Origin: Pseudomonas fluorescens
GTDB lineage: Bacteria > Pseudomonadota > Gammaproteobacteria > Pseudomonadales > Pseudomonadaceae
NCBI RefSeq assembly: GCF_002837185.1
Contig: NZ_KZ477992.1
Span: forward strand, 109,865-173,864
DNA length: 64,000 bases
Reading direction: 5' to 3'
The notes under the pieces were generated by a model. The model saw only the letters and a list, made by a program, of their open reading frames with translations, was not told where the DNA came from and made no database searches. Positions 52,135 through 63,078 of this stretch are shown here, piece after piece. The first letter of the stretch is position 1; each line of letters opens with the position of its first letter. The position numbers and the translations under genes are program-made.

Positions 52135-53193
52135 ATGACGCAGCGCAAAATCATCCACGTCGACTGTGATTGCTTCTACGCCGCCATCGAGATGCGCGAC
52201 GACCCGAGCCTGGCGCAAAAACCCTTGGCTGTCGGTGGCTCGGCAGATCGGCGGGGGGTGATCGCTACGTGCAATTACGAAGCGCGGGCTTACGGGGTGC
52301 GCTCGGCGATGTCATCGCGTCACGCGTTGAAGCTGTGCCCGGACCTGACGATCGTCAAGCCGCGTATGGATGCCTATAAAGAAGCGTCGAAGGAAATCCA
52401 GACGATCTTTCGCGACTACACCGACCTGATCGAGCCGTTGTCGCTGGATGAAGCCTACCTCGACGTCTCCGACAGCCCGCATTTTGGCGGCAGTGCCACG
52501 CGCATCGCCCAGGACATTCGCCGGCGTGTGTCCAATCAGTTGCACATCACCGTGTCTGCCGGCGTGGCGCCCAACAAGTTTCTGGCCAAGATCGCCAGCG
52601 ATTGGAAGAAACCCAACGGCCTGTTTGTGATTACCCCGGACCAGATCGAAGATTTTGTCTCGCAGTTGCGGGTGAGTAAATTGCATGGAGTGGGCAAGGT
52701 CACCGCCGACAAGCTGGCGCGCCTGGGCATTGAGGATTGCCTGCAATTGCGTGAGTGGAACAAGCTGGCGCTGGTGCGCGAATTCGGCAGTTTCGGGGAG
52801 CGTCTCTGGAGCCTTGCCCGTGGGATCGATGACCGCGTGGTGCAGAACGACAGTCGGCGGCAATCTATCAGTGTCGAAAATACCTACGATGTGGACTTGC
52901 CGGATCTTTCCAGCTGTCTGGCCAAGCTGCCTGAGTTGATGGAAACCCTGGCTGGGCGCATGGCGCGTATCGACAGCAGCTACCGGGCAGGCAAGCCGTT
53001 CGTGAAGGTCAAGTTCCATGACTTCACCCAGACCACCCTGGAGCAGGCCGGGGCAGGTCGGGATCTGCAGAGTTATGAACAGCTGATGACCCAGGCGTTC
53101 AACCGTGGTGGGAAACCAGTGCGATTGTTGGGGATCGGGGTGAGGTTGCTGGATTTGAGCAGCGGCAACGAACAGCTCGAGTTGTCCTGGTAG
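52135..53193 (+). CDS. dinB: DNA polymerase IV (Y family)
   Basis: The protein of 352 residues copies damaged DNA with low fidelity. The ATG at 52135 begins MTQRKIIHVDCDCFYAAIEM, the family start; an upstream ATG adds an unsupported extension over the promoter. The metal ligands are Asp10 and the SLDEAYLDV pair Asp105-Glu106. The helix-hairpin-helix LHGVGKVTADKLARLG and the little-finger domain follow. The last bases and stop codon lie in a 13-bp tandem repeat. The protein lacks an obvious C-terminal beta-clamp extension. Confidence 0.96.
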   Translation: MTQRKIIHVDCDCFYAAIEMRDDPSLAQKPLAVGGSADRRGVIATCNYEARAYGVRSAMSSRHALKLCPDLTIVKPRMDAYKEASKEIQTIFRDYTDLIEPLSLDEAYLDVSDSPHFGGSATRIAQDIRRRVSNQLHITVSAGVAPNKFLAKIASDWKKPNGLFVITPDQIEDFVSQLRVSKLHGVGKVTADKLARLGIEDCLQLREWNKLALVREFGSFGERLWSLARGIDDRVVQNDSRRQSISVENTYDVDLPDLSSCLAKLPELMETLAGRMARIDSSYRAGKPFVKVKFHDFTQTTLEQAGAGRDLQSYEQLMTQAFNRGGKPVRLLGIGVRLLDLSSGNEQLELSW

Positions 53194-53223
53194 AACCCCT
53201 GGTAGAACCCCTGGTAGAACCCG
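53187..53223 (+). repeat. 13-bp tandem repeat over the dinB stop codon
   Basis: The unit CTGGTAGAACCCC occurs almost three times in a row, and its first copy supplies the last codon and the TAG stop of dinB. Copies also bring further TAG codons. Confidence 0.85.
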
Positions 53224-53249
53224 GGATTAAAAAATGTGAGAGATCCAAA

Positions 53250-53340
53250 TGTGGGAGGGGGCTTGCCCCCGATAGCGGGGTGTCAGTGTCAGATGTACTG
53301 ACTGACACACTGCAATCGGGGGCAAGCCCCCTCCCACATT
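53250..53340. repeat. REP doublet (main family)
   Basis: Inverted REP cores with TGTCAGT / ACTGACA inside the arms. Located between the convergent dinB and lipoprotein genes. Confidence 0.9.
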
Positions 53341-53364
53341 TGGATCTTGGAACGGTCTGAAAAC

Positions 53365-54318
53365 TCAGCGTGGGCCAGGATCTGCGACGAGTCGCCCCGC
53401 ATCCTTGGCCAGTGCCTGCAAAAACTCCTGCTGCAATTCCGGATCGTTGCGCGTCAGTTCAATCAGGCTTTGCTCAAGCTCGCTGGCTTCTTCTTCCAGG
53501 CCCAGCTCCGAGAGGCGCTTGACCCGGTGCACCCACTGGTTGACTTCGTCGTCTTCCAAATCGTCATAGATCAGGCCATGGGCTTCCAGCAATTTGCCGC
53601 GCAGGGTGTTGCTGATCGCCAGGGTCGAATCCGTGTGCACATCGTCCTGGCCGTCTTCCACGCTGATCTTCAAGGTGGTGACGCGGTTCAGGTCCTGCTC
53701 GGCAAACGGACTGTCCAACAGGTTCAGGCGCAGGACGCCGTCGCGGTCAGTGGTCAGTTCATGGGTCTGTTTGCCGGCGGTGACCTGTACCGGGCGTTCG
53801 CTCCAGGGCAGGCTCGAATATTCCAGGCGCTTGTCACGCTGCACTTCATCGATAGCCGCGAGGTTCTGCTGCGCACGACCGTGGGATTGCACGTTCATGA
53901 ACGGGTTGATGCCGTCCACGCCGTAGCTCAGCCAATCGTGCGTCATGCTGGCAGGCAGGTTGCCGAGGGCGAAGATATTCGCCACATTGGCCCCCGCGCC
54001 GGCCACCAACGCAACGGCACCCAGTGGCATCTCATAGAGTTTGCGCCAGGGCTGGTAGGGCGTGTAGCGGTCGTAACGCCTTGTGACTTCGAATTCGGTG
54101 ACCTCGAAAGTCTTTTGCTCGTGAATCCGAACCCGACGTTGCGGCAGCTCCAGCACTTTGGGCTCACCCACATCGATCTGCAGGCTGTGGTCGAGCAACT
54201 TGCGCTCGACCCGCTCCTCGTGCTCACTGCGTTGCGACATCTGGTTGGCGCAGCCGCTGACCAGCAGGGCGCCGCACAAGGCGGCGCCCCCCAGGGCTCT
54301 GGTGTTTCGCTTGAACAT
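53365..54318 (-). CDS. Putative lipoprotein of unknown function
   Basis: The 317-residue protein has a lipoprotein signal (ALCGALLVSGC, Cys23) and an envelope-type body. A possible membrane-near Gly/Ala stretch (LGAVALVAGAGANVANIFALG) lies around residue 100. The rest is mixed, with many acidic residues, and a helical C-terminal part rich in Leu and Glu (RLSELGLEEEASELEQSLIEL). I recognise no catalytic motif. It is 20 bp downstream of proS and probably co-transcribed with it. Confidence 0.75.
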   Translation of the reverse strand: MFKRNTRALGGAALCGALLVSGCANQMSQRSEHEERVERKLLDHSLQIDVGEPKVLELPQRRVRIHEQKTFEVTEFEVTRRYDRYTPYQPWRKLYEMPLGAVALVAGAGANVANIFALGNLPASMTHDWLSYGVDGINPFMNVQSHGRAQQNLAAIDEVQRDKRLEYSSLPWSERPVQVTAGKQTHELTTDRDGVLRLNLLDSPFAEQDLNRVTTLKISVEDGQDDVHTDSTLAISNTLRGKLLEAHGLIYDDLEDDEVNQWVHRVKRLSELGLEEEASELEQSLIELTRNDPELQQEFLQALAKDAGRLVADPGPR

Positions 54319-54338
54319 GACTTCTCTTGATCTGGTTT

Positions 54339-56054
54339 TCAGCGACGAATACGCGCCTGAAGGAAAGACAGCACGTCAGCCACCGGCAACGGTTGGGCCT
54401 CGGCTTCGGTCCGGCTCTTGTATTCCAGATTGCCATCGGCCAGGCCGCGGTCACTGACCACGATCCGGTGCGGGATGCCAATCAGCTCCATGTCGGCGAA
54501 CTTGATGCCCGGGCTGGTTTTCTTGTCCCGGTCATCGAGCAGCACTTCAAAACCGGCGGCCGTCAGTTCGGCATACAGTTTGTCGGTGGCTTCGCGTACT
54601 TGCTCGGTTTCATAGCGCAACGGCACCAGCGCAACCTGGAACGGCGCCAGCGCGTCGCTCCAGATAATGCCTTTCTCGTCGTTGTTCTGCTCGATGGCAG
54701 CGGCGACCACACGGGAAACGCCAATGCCGTAGCAGCCCATGTCCAGGGTGATCGGCTTGCCGTTCTCGCCCAGTACTTCGCACTTCATCGCCTTGCTGTA
54801 CTTGTTGCCCAGCTGGAAGATGTGCCCGACTTCGATGCCGCGCTTGATCTCCAGGGTGCCCTTGCCATCCGGGCTCGGGTCGCCGGCCACGACGTTGCGC
54901 AGGTCGGCCACGGTCGGCACCGGCAGGTCGCGCTCCCAGTTCACGCCGAAGTAGTGCTTGTCGTCGATGTTGGCGCCGATACCGAAGTCGCTCATCAGCT
55001 CGACGGAACGGTCGATGATGATCGGCAGCGGCAGGTTCAGCGGGCCGAGGGAGCCGGCGCCGGCGCCAATGGCGTCGCGCAGTTCGGCATCGGTGGCCAT
55101 GGCCAGCGGACTTGCCACGCCAGGCTGCTGGGCCGCCTTGATTTCGTTGAGCTCGTGGTCGCCACGGATCACCAGGGCGATCAGCTTGCCTTCTTCTTCG
55201 GCACGCACGATCAGGGTCTTGATGGTCTTTTCAATCGGCAGATTGAATTTTTCCACCAGGGCCGCGATGGTCTTGGTGTCCGGGGTATCGACCAGGCGCA
55301 GCTCTTCAGCCGGCGCCGGGCGCGAGGTTTCACGTGGTACGGCTTCGGCTTTTTCGACGTTCGCCGCGTAGTCCGAACCATTGCTGAACGCAATGTCGTC
55401 TTCGCCGGATTCGGCCAGCACGTGGAACTCGTGGGAGCCGGCACCGCCGATGGAGCCGTTGTCCGCCTCAACCGGGCGGAATTTCAGGCCCAGGCGCGTG
55501 AAGATATTGCAGTAGGCCTGGTGCATGCGGTCGTAGGTCGCCTGCAACGACGCCTGGTCGGCGTGGAACGAATAGGCGTCCTTCATGATGAATTCACGGC
55601 CGCGCATCAAACCGAAGCGTGGGCGGATCTCATCACGGAATTTGGTCTGGATCTGATACAGGTTCAGCGGCAGTTGTTTATAGCTGCTCAACTCATTGCG
55701 CATCAGGTCGGTAATGACTTCTTCGTGGGTCGGGCCGGCGCAGAAATCGCGGCCATGACGGTCCTTGAAGCGCAGCAGCTCGGGGCCGTACTCTTCCCAG
55801 CGTCCGGATTCCTGCCACAGTTCAGCCGGTTGGGTGCTCGGCATCAACACTTCCAGAGAGCCGGCGGCGTTCATTTCTTCACGAACGATGGCTTCGACCT
55901 TGCGCATCACCTTCAAGCCCATGGGCAGCCAGGTGTACAGGCCCGAGGCCAGTTTGCGGATCATGCCGGCGCGCAGCATCAGCTGATGGCTGATCACAAC
56001 CGCGTCGGAAGGCGTTTCTTTCTGTGTGGCGAGCAAATATTGACTGGTACGCAT
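54339..56054 (-). CDS. proS: Prolyl-tRNA synthetase
   Basis: The 571-residue class II enzyme is of the bacterial type with an editing insert. It starts [30 protein letters not shown], has motif 1/2 elements ([37 protein letters not shown]), the YbaK-like insertion at about residues 240-390 (EKTIKTLIV) and the C-terminal anticodon-binding domain. The start and length agree with the family. Confidence 0.97.
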   Translation of the reverse strand: MRTSQYLLATQKETPSDAVVISHQLMLRAGMIRKLASGLYTWLPMGLKVMRKVEAIVREEMNAAGSLEVLMPSTQPAELWQESGRWEEYGPELLRFKDRHGRDFCAGPTHEEVITDLMRNELSSYKQLPLNLYQIQTKFRDEIRPRFGLMRGREFIMKDAYSFHADQASLQATYDRMHQAYCNIFTRLGLKFRPVEADNGSIGGAGSHEFHVLAESGEDDIAFSNGSDYAANVEKAEAVPRETSRPAPAEELRLVDTPDTKTIAALVEKFNLPIEKTIKTLIVRAEEEGKLIALVIRGDHELNEIKAAQQPGVASPLAMATDAELRDAIGAGAGSLGPLNLPLPIIIDRSVELMSDFGIGANIDDKHYFGVNWERDLPVPTVADLRNVVAGDPSPDGKGTLEIKRGIEVGHIFQLGNKYSKAMKCEVLGENGKPITLDMGCYGIGVSRVVAAAIEQNNDEKGIIWSDALAPFQVALVPLRYETEQVREATDKLYAELTAAGFEVLLDDRDKKTSPGIKFADMELIGIPHRIVVSDRGLADGNLEYKSRTEAEAQPLPVADVLSFLQARIRR

Positions 56055-56168
56055 GGTAGGCCGTTGTCGGTTGCTTGGACTTGAAATGACTTGGGATTGT
56101 ACGGGCGGTTGCTGCTGGAGTACAGGCGTGACATTGCGGGGGATCTGACTGACTGTAGAAGATCCAAA

Positions 56169-56260
56169 TGTGGGAGGGGGCTTGCCCCCGATAGCGGTGT
56201 TTGAGCGACGAGATACTCAGCTGTCCCACCGCAATCGGGGGCAAGCCCCCTCCCACATTT
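56169..56260. repeat. REP doublet (main family)
   Basis: Inverted REP cores between ampG and proS; the right arm reaches the ampG stop codon. Confidence 0.9.
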
Positions 56261-57792
56261 CAGTCTTCTGCAGGTGGATTCAACCGGGCGCGCCGGTTTT
56301 CCTGGAACCAGTGCAGCGCAATCAGGAACAGCGTCGGCACCCCCAGCAGGCAGGTGATCATGAAGAAGTTGTGATAGCCGAACTTCTCCACCATCACCCC
56401 CGAATACCCGCCGATCAGGCGCGGCAGCAACAGCATGATCGAGCTGAGCAGGGCGTATTGGGTGGCGGAGAACTTGAGGTTGGTCAGGCTCGACAGGTAG
56501 GCGACAAACGCCGATGTGGCCAGGCCCGAGCTGAAGTTATCCAGGGAAATGGTGACAATCAGCATCTGCAGGTCGGGGCCCATGTCGGCGAGCATCACGA
56601 ACAACAGATTGGTGCCGGCCGAGGCCACGCCGCCGATGAACAGGATCGGCAGGATACCGAACCGCACGATCAACAGGCCACCCATACCGGCGCCGATCAG
56701 GGTCATGATCAGGCCGAAGATCTTGCTGACCCCGGCAATCTGGTCCTTGGTGAAACCCTGGTCGATATAGAACACGTTGGCCATCACGCCCATGACGGTG
56801 TCGGACATGCGATAGGAGGCGATCAACCCGAGCAGCAGCAACGCCTGCCAGCGGTAGCGCAGGATAAAGTCGTTGACCGGCGTCAGCACCGGCGCCAGGC
56901 CGCGCCGGCCCATGGCGGAGAGACACATCGCAGTCAGCAGGATATAGAGGATGGCGCGCAGGAATGCGCGGTCTTCCATCAACAATTCCCACAGGCTCAC
57001 GCCCTCGAACAGCACGCTGGCGAAGTCAGTGTTGTACAGCTGGGTAAACATCGCCGGCACGGACACCAGCAGCACGATCAGCACGAACACCGACACCAGC
57101 TGATGCGCGAAGCTGTAGCGCCCGGCCTGCAACTGGGTGCGCAGCGGCACGTTGGGTTCGCGCATGAACAAGGTGGTGAGCAGCGCCGGGACCATCAACA
57201 CGCCGAACAGCACATAGGTGCCGGTCCAGGCCGAATGTTTATAGTTGAAACCGGTGGAACCGAAGCCCTCTGCAAAGAACAGCGCACCGGCCGTGGCCAG
57301 CAGGGCGGCGATGCGATAACCGGACATATAACTGGCGGCCAGGGCGGCCTGGCGGTTGTCGTCAGCGATTTCCAGGCGGTAGGCATCGACGGCGATGTCC
57401 TGGGTGGCCGACGCGAATGCAACGACGACGGCAATAGCGATCAACCAGGACAAGTGTTTTTGCGGGTCACAAAAGCCCATGCCGATCAATCCGAGGATCA
57501 CCAGCGACTGGGAGAGCACCAGCCAGGAACGCCGGCGCCCGAGTTTTCCGAGCAATGGCAGGCGCCATTGGTCGAGCAGCGGCGACCAGACCCATTTGAA
57601 GGCGTAGGCCAGCCCGATCAGGCTTGCATAACCGATGGTCTCGCGGGCAACGCCTGCTTCGCGCAACCACACGGAAAGCGTCGAGAACACCAACATATAA
57701 GGCAGGCCGGCAGCGAAACCGAGCAACAACAGCACTAACGTCGAGGGGCTGGCATAGGCGGCGAGCGCGGCGCGCCAGGTTTTACGGGGCAT
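56260..57792 (-). CDS. ampG: Muropeptide permease AmpG (MFS)
   Basis: The protein of 510 residues takes up anhydro-muropeptides for cell-wall recycling, which also feeds AmpC beta-lactamase induction. It has 12-14 membrane segments and the AmpG block LLLGFAAGLPYMLVFSTLSVWLREAGV at the start, then AYAFKWVWSPLLDQWRLP and SATQDIAVDAYRLE. Some pseudomonads have two such permeases; the neighbours here (groESL side) fit the main ampG as I recall it. Confidence 0.92.
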   Translation of the reverse strand: MPRKTWRAALAAYASPSTLVLLLLGFAAGLPYMLVFSTLSVWLREAGVARETIGYASLIGLAYAFKWVWSPLLDQWRLPLLGKLGRRRSWLVLSQSLVILGLIGMGFCDPQKHLSWLIAIAVVVAFASATQDIAVDAYRLEIADDNRQAALAASYMSGYRIAALLATAGALFFAEGFGSTGFNYKHSAWTGTYVLFGVLMVPALLTTLFMREPNVPLRTQLQAGRYSFAHQLVSVFVLIVLLVSVPAMFTQLYNTDFASVLFEGVSLWELLMEDRAFLRAILYILLTAMCLSAMGRRGLAPVLTPVNDFILRYRWQALLLLGLIASYRMSDTVMGVMANVFYIDQGFTKDQIAGVSKIFGLIMTLIGAGMGGLLIVRFGILPILFIGGVASAGTNLLFVMLADMGPDLQMLIVTISLDNFSSGLATSAFVAYLSSLTNLKFSATQYALLSSIMLLLPRLIGGYSGVMVEKFGYHNFFMITCLLGVPTLFLIALHWFQENRRARLNPPAED

Positions 57793-57835
57793 GGGCTGGA
57801 GTCTGCCTCAGATTTGCGGAAACAAAGCGCGCACT

Positions 57836-58213
57836 CTAACCGCTGTGCTCTACCGGACGCCAGCCATGGCGCTGAATATCAACACGATTGTTCAGGATAG
57901 TGACGCCTTCGCTGCGTAAACGCGCACGTTGCTCGTCACCGGATGCACTGCCCAGCGGCAGGCTTATCCGACCACCGGCACCCAGCACACGGTGCCAGGG
58001 CAATCGGGTATCTGCGGGGAGCTGGCTCAAGGTGCGTCCGACCCAGCGCGCGGCGCGCCCCAAGCCTGCCAGGTGCGCCAACTCGCCGTAACTGACCACG
58101 CAGCCTTCAGGCACCTGCGACAACGTCAGGTAAAGTGCGGTGCGGCGCATTTCGGCGGGGTTTTGCGGGGTGTCGGCGGGTTCATTCACTGCGAGGCTGT
58201 CCGTTGAGAACAT
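57836..58213 (-). CDS. Alkyltransferase-like protein (ATL, MGMT homologue without active Cys)
   Basis: The 125-residue protein has the DNA-binding part of O6-alkylguanine-DNA alkyltransferase: VPEGCVVSYGELAHLAGLGRAARWVGRTL and LPWHRVLGAGGRISLP. The active-site PCHR is PWHR here (Trp73 instead of Cys), the mark of ATL proteins, which bind alkylated guanine and hand it to nucleotide excision repair without repairing it. The arginine finger (GRAAR) is kept. ATG at 58150 is a possible shorter start. Divergent from the DUF481 gene. Confidence 0.9.
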   Translation of the reverse strand: MFSTDSLAVNEPADTPQNPAEMRRTALYLTLSQVPEGCVVSYGELAHLAGLGRAARWVGRTLSQLPADTRLPWHRVLGAGGRISLPLGSASGDEQRARLRSEGVTILNNRVDIQRHGWRPVEHSG

Positions 58214-58242
58214 CGGTGTTTTTGTGAGAAACGTCTGTAAGC

Positions 58243-58271
58243 TTGGCGTCGAGCATGGAACTCAATATAAA
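58243..58271 (+). promoter_or_regulatory. Sigma-70 promoter of the DUF481 gene
   Basis: TTGGCG, 17 bases, TATAAA. Transcription would start about 58278, about 66 bases before the start codon. Confidence 0.6.
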
Positions 58272-58286
58272 TAGTTGAGTCAGTTC

Positions 58287-58316
58287 AGGCTATCTAACAC
58301 GATAGCCTCTTCTTTT
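58287..58316 (+). terminator. Terminator-like hairpin in the DUF481 leader
   Basis: AGGCTATC-TAACAC-GATAGCCT followed by CTTCTTTT. It begins about nine bases after the predicted transcription start, and no gene ends here on this strand, so it may be an attenuator or a 5' stabilising hairpin. Confidence 0.6.
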
Positions 58317-58343
58317 CGCCAACCCCGAGCCCCGTATCCGCTT

Positions 58344-59351
58344 ATGTTGTCCAGAACCCTGCTGTGCCTCGCTGTCCTCAGTGCTTCCACGCCCCTGCTC
58401 GCCGATACCGTCTGGTTGAAAAACGGTGACCGCCTGACCGGCAAGATAAAAGTCTTCGACGGCGGCAAGCTGCTGATCCAGACCAGCTACGGCGGGGCGA
58501 TCCCGGTGGACTGGAAGCAGGTGAAAACCCTGGAGAGCGATCAGGAGTTGCTGGTCAAGCAGGACGCCTACGACGGCGAAAAGGCCAAGTCCCTCAAGCC
58601 TGCAGAGGATGGCAAAGTCGTGCTGGCCAATGGCGAAGCGCCCAAGACTGTGGACTTGGCCAGCATCCAGCAGATCCTCAAGCCCAAGCCTGTGATCGAA
58701 GATCTGGTATGGAAGGGCAACATCGACCTGGCGCTGGACTACAAGCGCGCCGACAAAGACACCAACGACTACGACATCGACTTCAAGACTTCAGCCCGTC
58801 ACGGCCAGTGGCGCCACACGGGTAAGGGCGAATACAACCGCGAGTTCCAGGACGACGTCACCACCACCGACAACTGGGCGTTGGAATACGACCTGGACCG
58901 CTTTATCACCGAGCACTGGTTCTGGCAGGGTCGTCTGACCTACAAGCGTGACAAGGTCGAAGACCTGGCACGTCAACGCACCGTCGGTACGGGCCCTGGC
59001 TATCAGTTCTGGGACGATGAACTCGGCGCGTTCTCCCTCGGCTCGCTGGTCAACCGCACCGATTACGAATACGCCGATGGCGGCAAGGACAACTTCTACT
59101 CCCTGGCCATGAAGTGGAACTACAACCGCTACCTGGTGGGCAAGACCGTTGAGTTCTTCACCAACGGCGAGCTGGGCAAGCCGCTGGACGGTCCGGCCGA
59201 CTATTCCCTGGATGCCGAGATGGGCCTGCGCTACAAAGTCACCGAGTGGGCGTCGCTCAATCTCAAGGCTGAACGCGATGTCATCAGCGGCGACTCCGAC
59301 AGCAGCTTGAGCAAGACCCGCTACACCGCAGGTTTTGGTGTGGCCTGGTAA
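58344..59351 (+). CDS. DUF481 family outer-membrane protein
   Basis: The 335-residue protein has a signal peptide (MLSRTLLCLAVLSASTPLLA). An N-terminal domain DTVWLKNGDRLTGKIKVFDGGKLLIQT is followed by a beta-rich DUF481 barrel (WKGNIDLALDYKRADKDTNDYDIDFKTSARHG) ending in the aromatic TAGFGVAW typical of outer-membrane strands. The ATG at 58344 starts the signal sequence; the longer frame begins before the predicted promoter start. The role is unknown, though related proteins are often salt- or acid-induced. Confidence 0.85.
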   Translation: MLSRTLLCLAVLSASTPLLADTVWLKNGDRLTGKIKVFDGGKLLIQTSYGGAIPVDWKQVKTLESDQELLVKQDAYDGEKAKSLKPAEDGKVVLANGEAPKTVDLASIQQILKPKPVIEDLVWKGNIDLALDYKRADKDTNDYDIDFKTSARHGQWRHTGKGEYNREFQDDVTTTDNWALEYDLDRFITEHWFWQGRLTYKRDKVEDLARQRTVGTGPGYQFWDDELGAFSLGSLVNRTDYEYADGGKDNFYSLAMKWNYNRYLVGKTVEFFTNGELGKPLDGPADYSLDAEMGLRYKVTEWASLNLKAERDVISGDSDSSLSKTRYTAGFGVAW

Positions 59352-59446
59352 AGCGACACGCTGGCAACCTGCATGGATATTGATTACCTTGTGTTGAGAT
59401 CCATTCCCATATGCCATGGGCGGCGAAACAACCCAGGAGTCATACA

Positions 59447-60178
59447 GTGAGCGCGCACGTTGCCAGGAACGCCCGAGAGCTGTTGCTCAAGGAATACCGT
59501 GGGGCCTTGGCCACACTGTCCAAAGCCATGCCCGGTTTCCCCTTCGGTTCGGTCGTGCCGTACTGCCTCGACGCGCACGGCCAGCCGCTGATCCTGATCA
59601 GTCGCATCGCCCAGCACACGCACAATTTACAGAACGACCCCAAGTGTTCGTTGCTGGTCGGTGAGCGCGAAGCCGACGATGTGCAGGCCGTCGGGCGCCT
59701 GACCTACCTGGCGCAAGCCGAAAAGCTGGAAGACGCCGCCAGCATCGAAGCCGCTGCCGAGCGCTACTACCGCTACTTCCCTGACTCGGCCAATTACCAC
59801 CAGGCCCACGATTTCGATTTCTGGGTGCTCAAACCGGTGCGCCACCGTTATATCGGTGGGTTTGGCGCGATCCACTGGGTCGATCAACTGACCCTGGCCA
59901 ATCCGTTCGCGGGCAAGGCCGAGCGCAGCATGATCGAACACATGAACAGCGATCACGCCAAGGCCATCGCCCATTACGTCGACCTCGCCGGTATACCGGC
60001 GACCGAGACTGCGCAACTGGCCGGCATCGACAGCGAAGGCATGCACCTGCGCATTGGCCAGTCCCTGCACTGGTTGCCGTTTGCCGAGTCTTGCAACACA
60101 CCGACACAAGTACGCGAAGCCCTGGTTTCATTGGCTCACGCGCAGACCTGGCCGAAAAAATCAGACGTTCGCGCTTGA
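59447..60178 (+). CDS. HugZ-like pyridoxamine-5'-phosphate-oxidase-fold protein with DUF2470
   Basis: The 243-residue protein pairs an N-terminal split-barrel domain (ATLSKAMPGFPFGSVVPYCLDAHGQPLILISR) with a C-terminal DUF2470 domain (MIEHMNSDHAKAIAHYVDLAG) whose His residues recall haem-degrading HugZ. GTG at 59447 is chosen because CAGGAG lies eight bases before it; an upstream ATG lacks a ribosome site. Substrates could be haem or flavin. HugZ activity is an inference from the domain pair. Confidence 0.85.
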   Translation: MSAHVARNARELLLKEYRGALATLSKAMPGFPFGSVVPYCLDAHGQPLILISRIAQHTHNLQNDPKCSLLVGEREADDVQAVGRLTYLAQAEKLEDAASIEAAAERYYRYFPDSANYHQAHDFDFWVLKPVRHRYIGGFGAIHWVDQLTLANPFAGKAERSMIEHMNSDHAKAIAHYVDLAGIPATETAQLAGIDSEGMHLRIGQSLHWLPFAESCNTPTQVREALVSLAHAQTWPKKSDVRA

Positions 60179-60244
60179 ATTCACGAAAAGGCGACGTCAT
60201 CTAAGGTGAACTAGCAAGGCATTCTTGCGTTGAGGAACCATTTG

Positions 60245-60721
60245 ATGCGCCCTTTTTTGTTGCTTTTTCTATTGTTCCCGGTGCTGGAGCTGTTCGTATT
60301 CGTTCAAGTCAGCGGTGCGATCGGATTTTTCCCGGCACTGTTACTGATCATTCTCGGCTCGATGCTCGGCGTTCTGGTGCTGCGCGTCGCCGGCCTGGCG
60401 ACGGCCCTGCGCGCCCGTGAGAGCCTGAACCGCGGTGAGCTGCCCGCCCAGACCATGCTTGAAGGCCTGATGATGGCCCTGGCCGGTGGCCTGTTGATCC
60501 TGCCGGGCTTTATCAGCGATGTGGTCGGTCTGGTGATGCTGCTGCCGGTCACGCGCAAACTGCTGGCCGGCAAGATGCGCCAGCGTGCCGAAGAAGCGGC
60601 CATGCGCCAGCGCGCGTTTGCCGAAGACCTGCAACCCCGTGGCGGTCCGGCCCCGCGCCAGCCCCTGGGGCGGGAAGGCGATGTGATCGAAGGCGAGTTC
60701 GAACACCGCGACAGCAAATAA
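60245..60721 (+). CDS. fxsA: FxsA family membrane protein
   Basis: The 158-residue protein has three to four membrane segments. It begins MRPFLLLFLLFPVLELFVFVQV and has GFFPALLLIILGSMLGVLVLR and GGLLILPGFISDVVGLVMLLPVTRKLL, the FxsA pattern; the C-terminal tail is soluble and proline-rich. E. coli FxsA lowers exclusion of phage T7 by F factors. It precedes groES as in other pseudomonads. Confidence 0.93.
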   Translation: MRPFLLLFLLFPVLELFVFVQVSGAIGFFPALLLIILGSMLGVLVLRVAGLATALRARESLNRGELPAQTMLEGLMMALAGGLLILPGFISDVVGLVMLLPVTRKLLAGKMRQRAEEAAMRQRAFAEDLQPRGGPAPRQPLGREGDVIEGEFEHRDSK

Positions 60722-60733
60722 AGACCTCACCGG

Positions 60734-60755
60734 CACGGCACCTTCGGGTGCCGTG
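60734..60755 (+). terminator. Hairpin after fxsA
   Basis: CACGGCACC-TTCG-GGTGCCGTG, a perfect nine-base stem with a UUCG tetraloop, 12 bp after the stop codon. The T-run is weak. Confidence 0.7.
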
Positions 60756-60802
60756 TTGCATTCATTCCTGATCAACACACAAAAAAAATTCGTTCGCTGC
60801 CC

Positions 60803-60830
60803 CTTGTAATAAGCCTGGGCGCCCTTATGT
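60803..60830 (+). promoter_or_regulatory. Heat-shock (sigma-32) promoter of groESL
   Basis: CTTGTAA, 13 bases, CCTTATGT, near the consensus CTTGAAA-N11-16-CCCCATNT. It lies 141 bp before groES. Confidence 0.7.
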
Positions 60831-60841
60831 AACGGTCACCG

Positions 60842-60960
60842 CAAGGTTTCTGGTGGTGACACTAGACAGACTTCCGCGGTTCGCCCAGCGAGCCGCGACC
60901 GGCACCGCCGGAATTTAACCCGCCGGAATTGATACCGGCCGATGAAAAACACAATTAGGA
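60842..60960 (+). ncRNA. Structured groES leader (Pseudomon-groES RNA motif candidate)
   Basis: The long 5' leader folds: GCGGTTCG pairs with CGAGCCGC, and GCCGGAATT occurs twice. A conserved RNA called Pseudomon-groES has been described in this position in pseudomonads; I matched it by location and shape, not by a covariance model. Confidence 0.6.
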
Positions 60961-60970
60961 GAGATCGACA

Positions 60971-61267
60971 ATGAGCAAGCTTCGTCCTCTGCACGACCGC
61001 GTCGTCATCCGTCGCAGCGAAGAAGAAAAGAAAACCGCCGGTGGGATCGTCCTGCCAGGTTCGGCTGCTGAGAAAGCCAACCACGGCGTGATCGTCGCTG
61101 CTGGCCCAGGCAAGACCCTGGAAAACGGTGAAGTACGTGCGCTGGCCGTGAAAGTGGGTGACAAGGTTGTTTTCGGCCCTTACTCCGGCAGCAACACTGT
61201 GAAAGTCGACGGCGAAGACCTGCTGGTAATGGCTGAGAACGAAATTCTCGCTGTACTGGAAGGCTGA
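60971..61267 (+). CDS. groES: Co-chaperonin GroES
   Basis: The 98-residue protein caps the GroEL ring. It begins [34 protein letters not shown], with the mobile loop in that stretch, and ends [17 protein letters not shown] precedes the ATG. It is 50 bp before groEL. Confidence 0.98.
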   Translation: MSKLRPLHDRVVIRRSEEEKKTAGGIVLPGSAAEKANHGVIVAAGPGKTLENGEVRALAVKVGDKVVFGPYSGSNTVKVDGEDLLVMAENEILAVLEG

Positions 61268-61305
61268 TTTTCCCGCTCATTTTCCCGTTACTACAAAGTA
61301 TTTAA

Positions 61306-62964
<1,659 letters not shown>

Positions 62965-62985
62965 GCCAGCCTCACCCGGCTACTG

Positions 62986-63022
62986 AAAAACCCCGCCTGC
63001 AGTGATGCAGGCGGGGTTTTTT
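62986..63022 (+). terminator. Intrinsic terminator of groESL
   Basis: A-run, CCCCGCCTGC / GCAGGCGGGG stem and six T, 22 bp after groEL. Confidence 0.94.
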
Positions 63023-63078
63023 GTTGTTTCGGCCTTCTGGCCGACCGGTGAGGGGGCCGGTGTACTCGGTCAAACATT

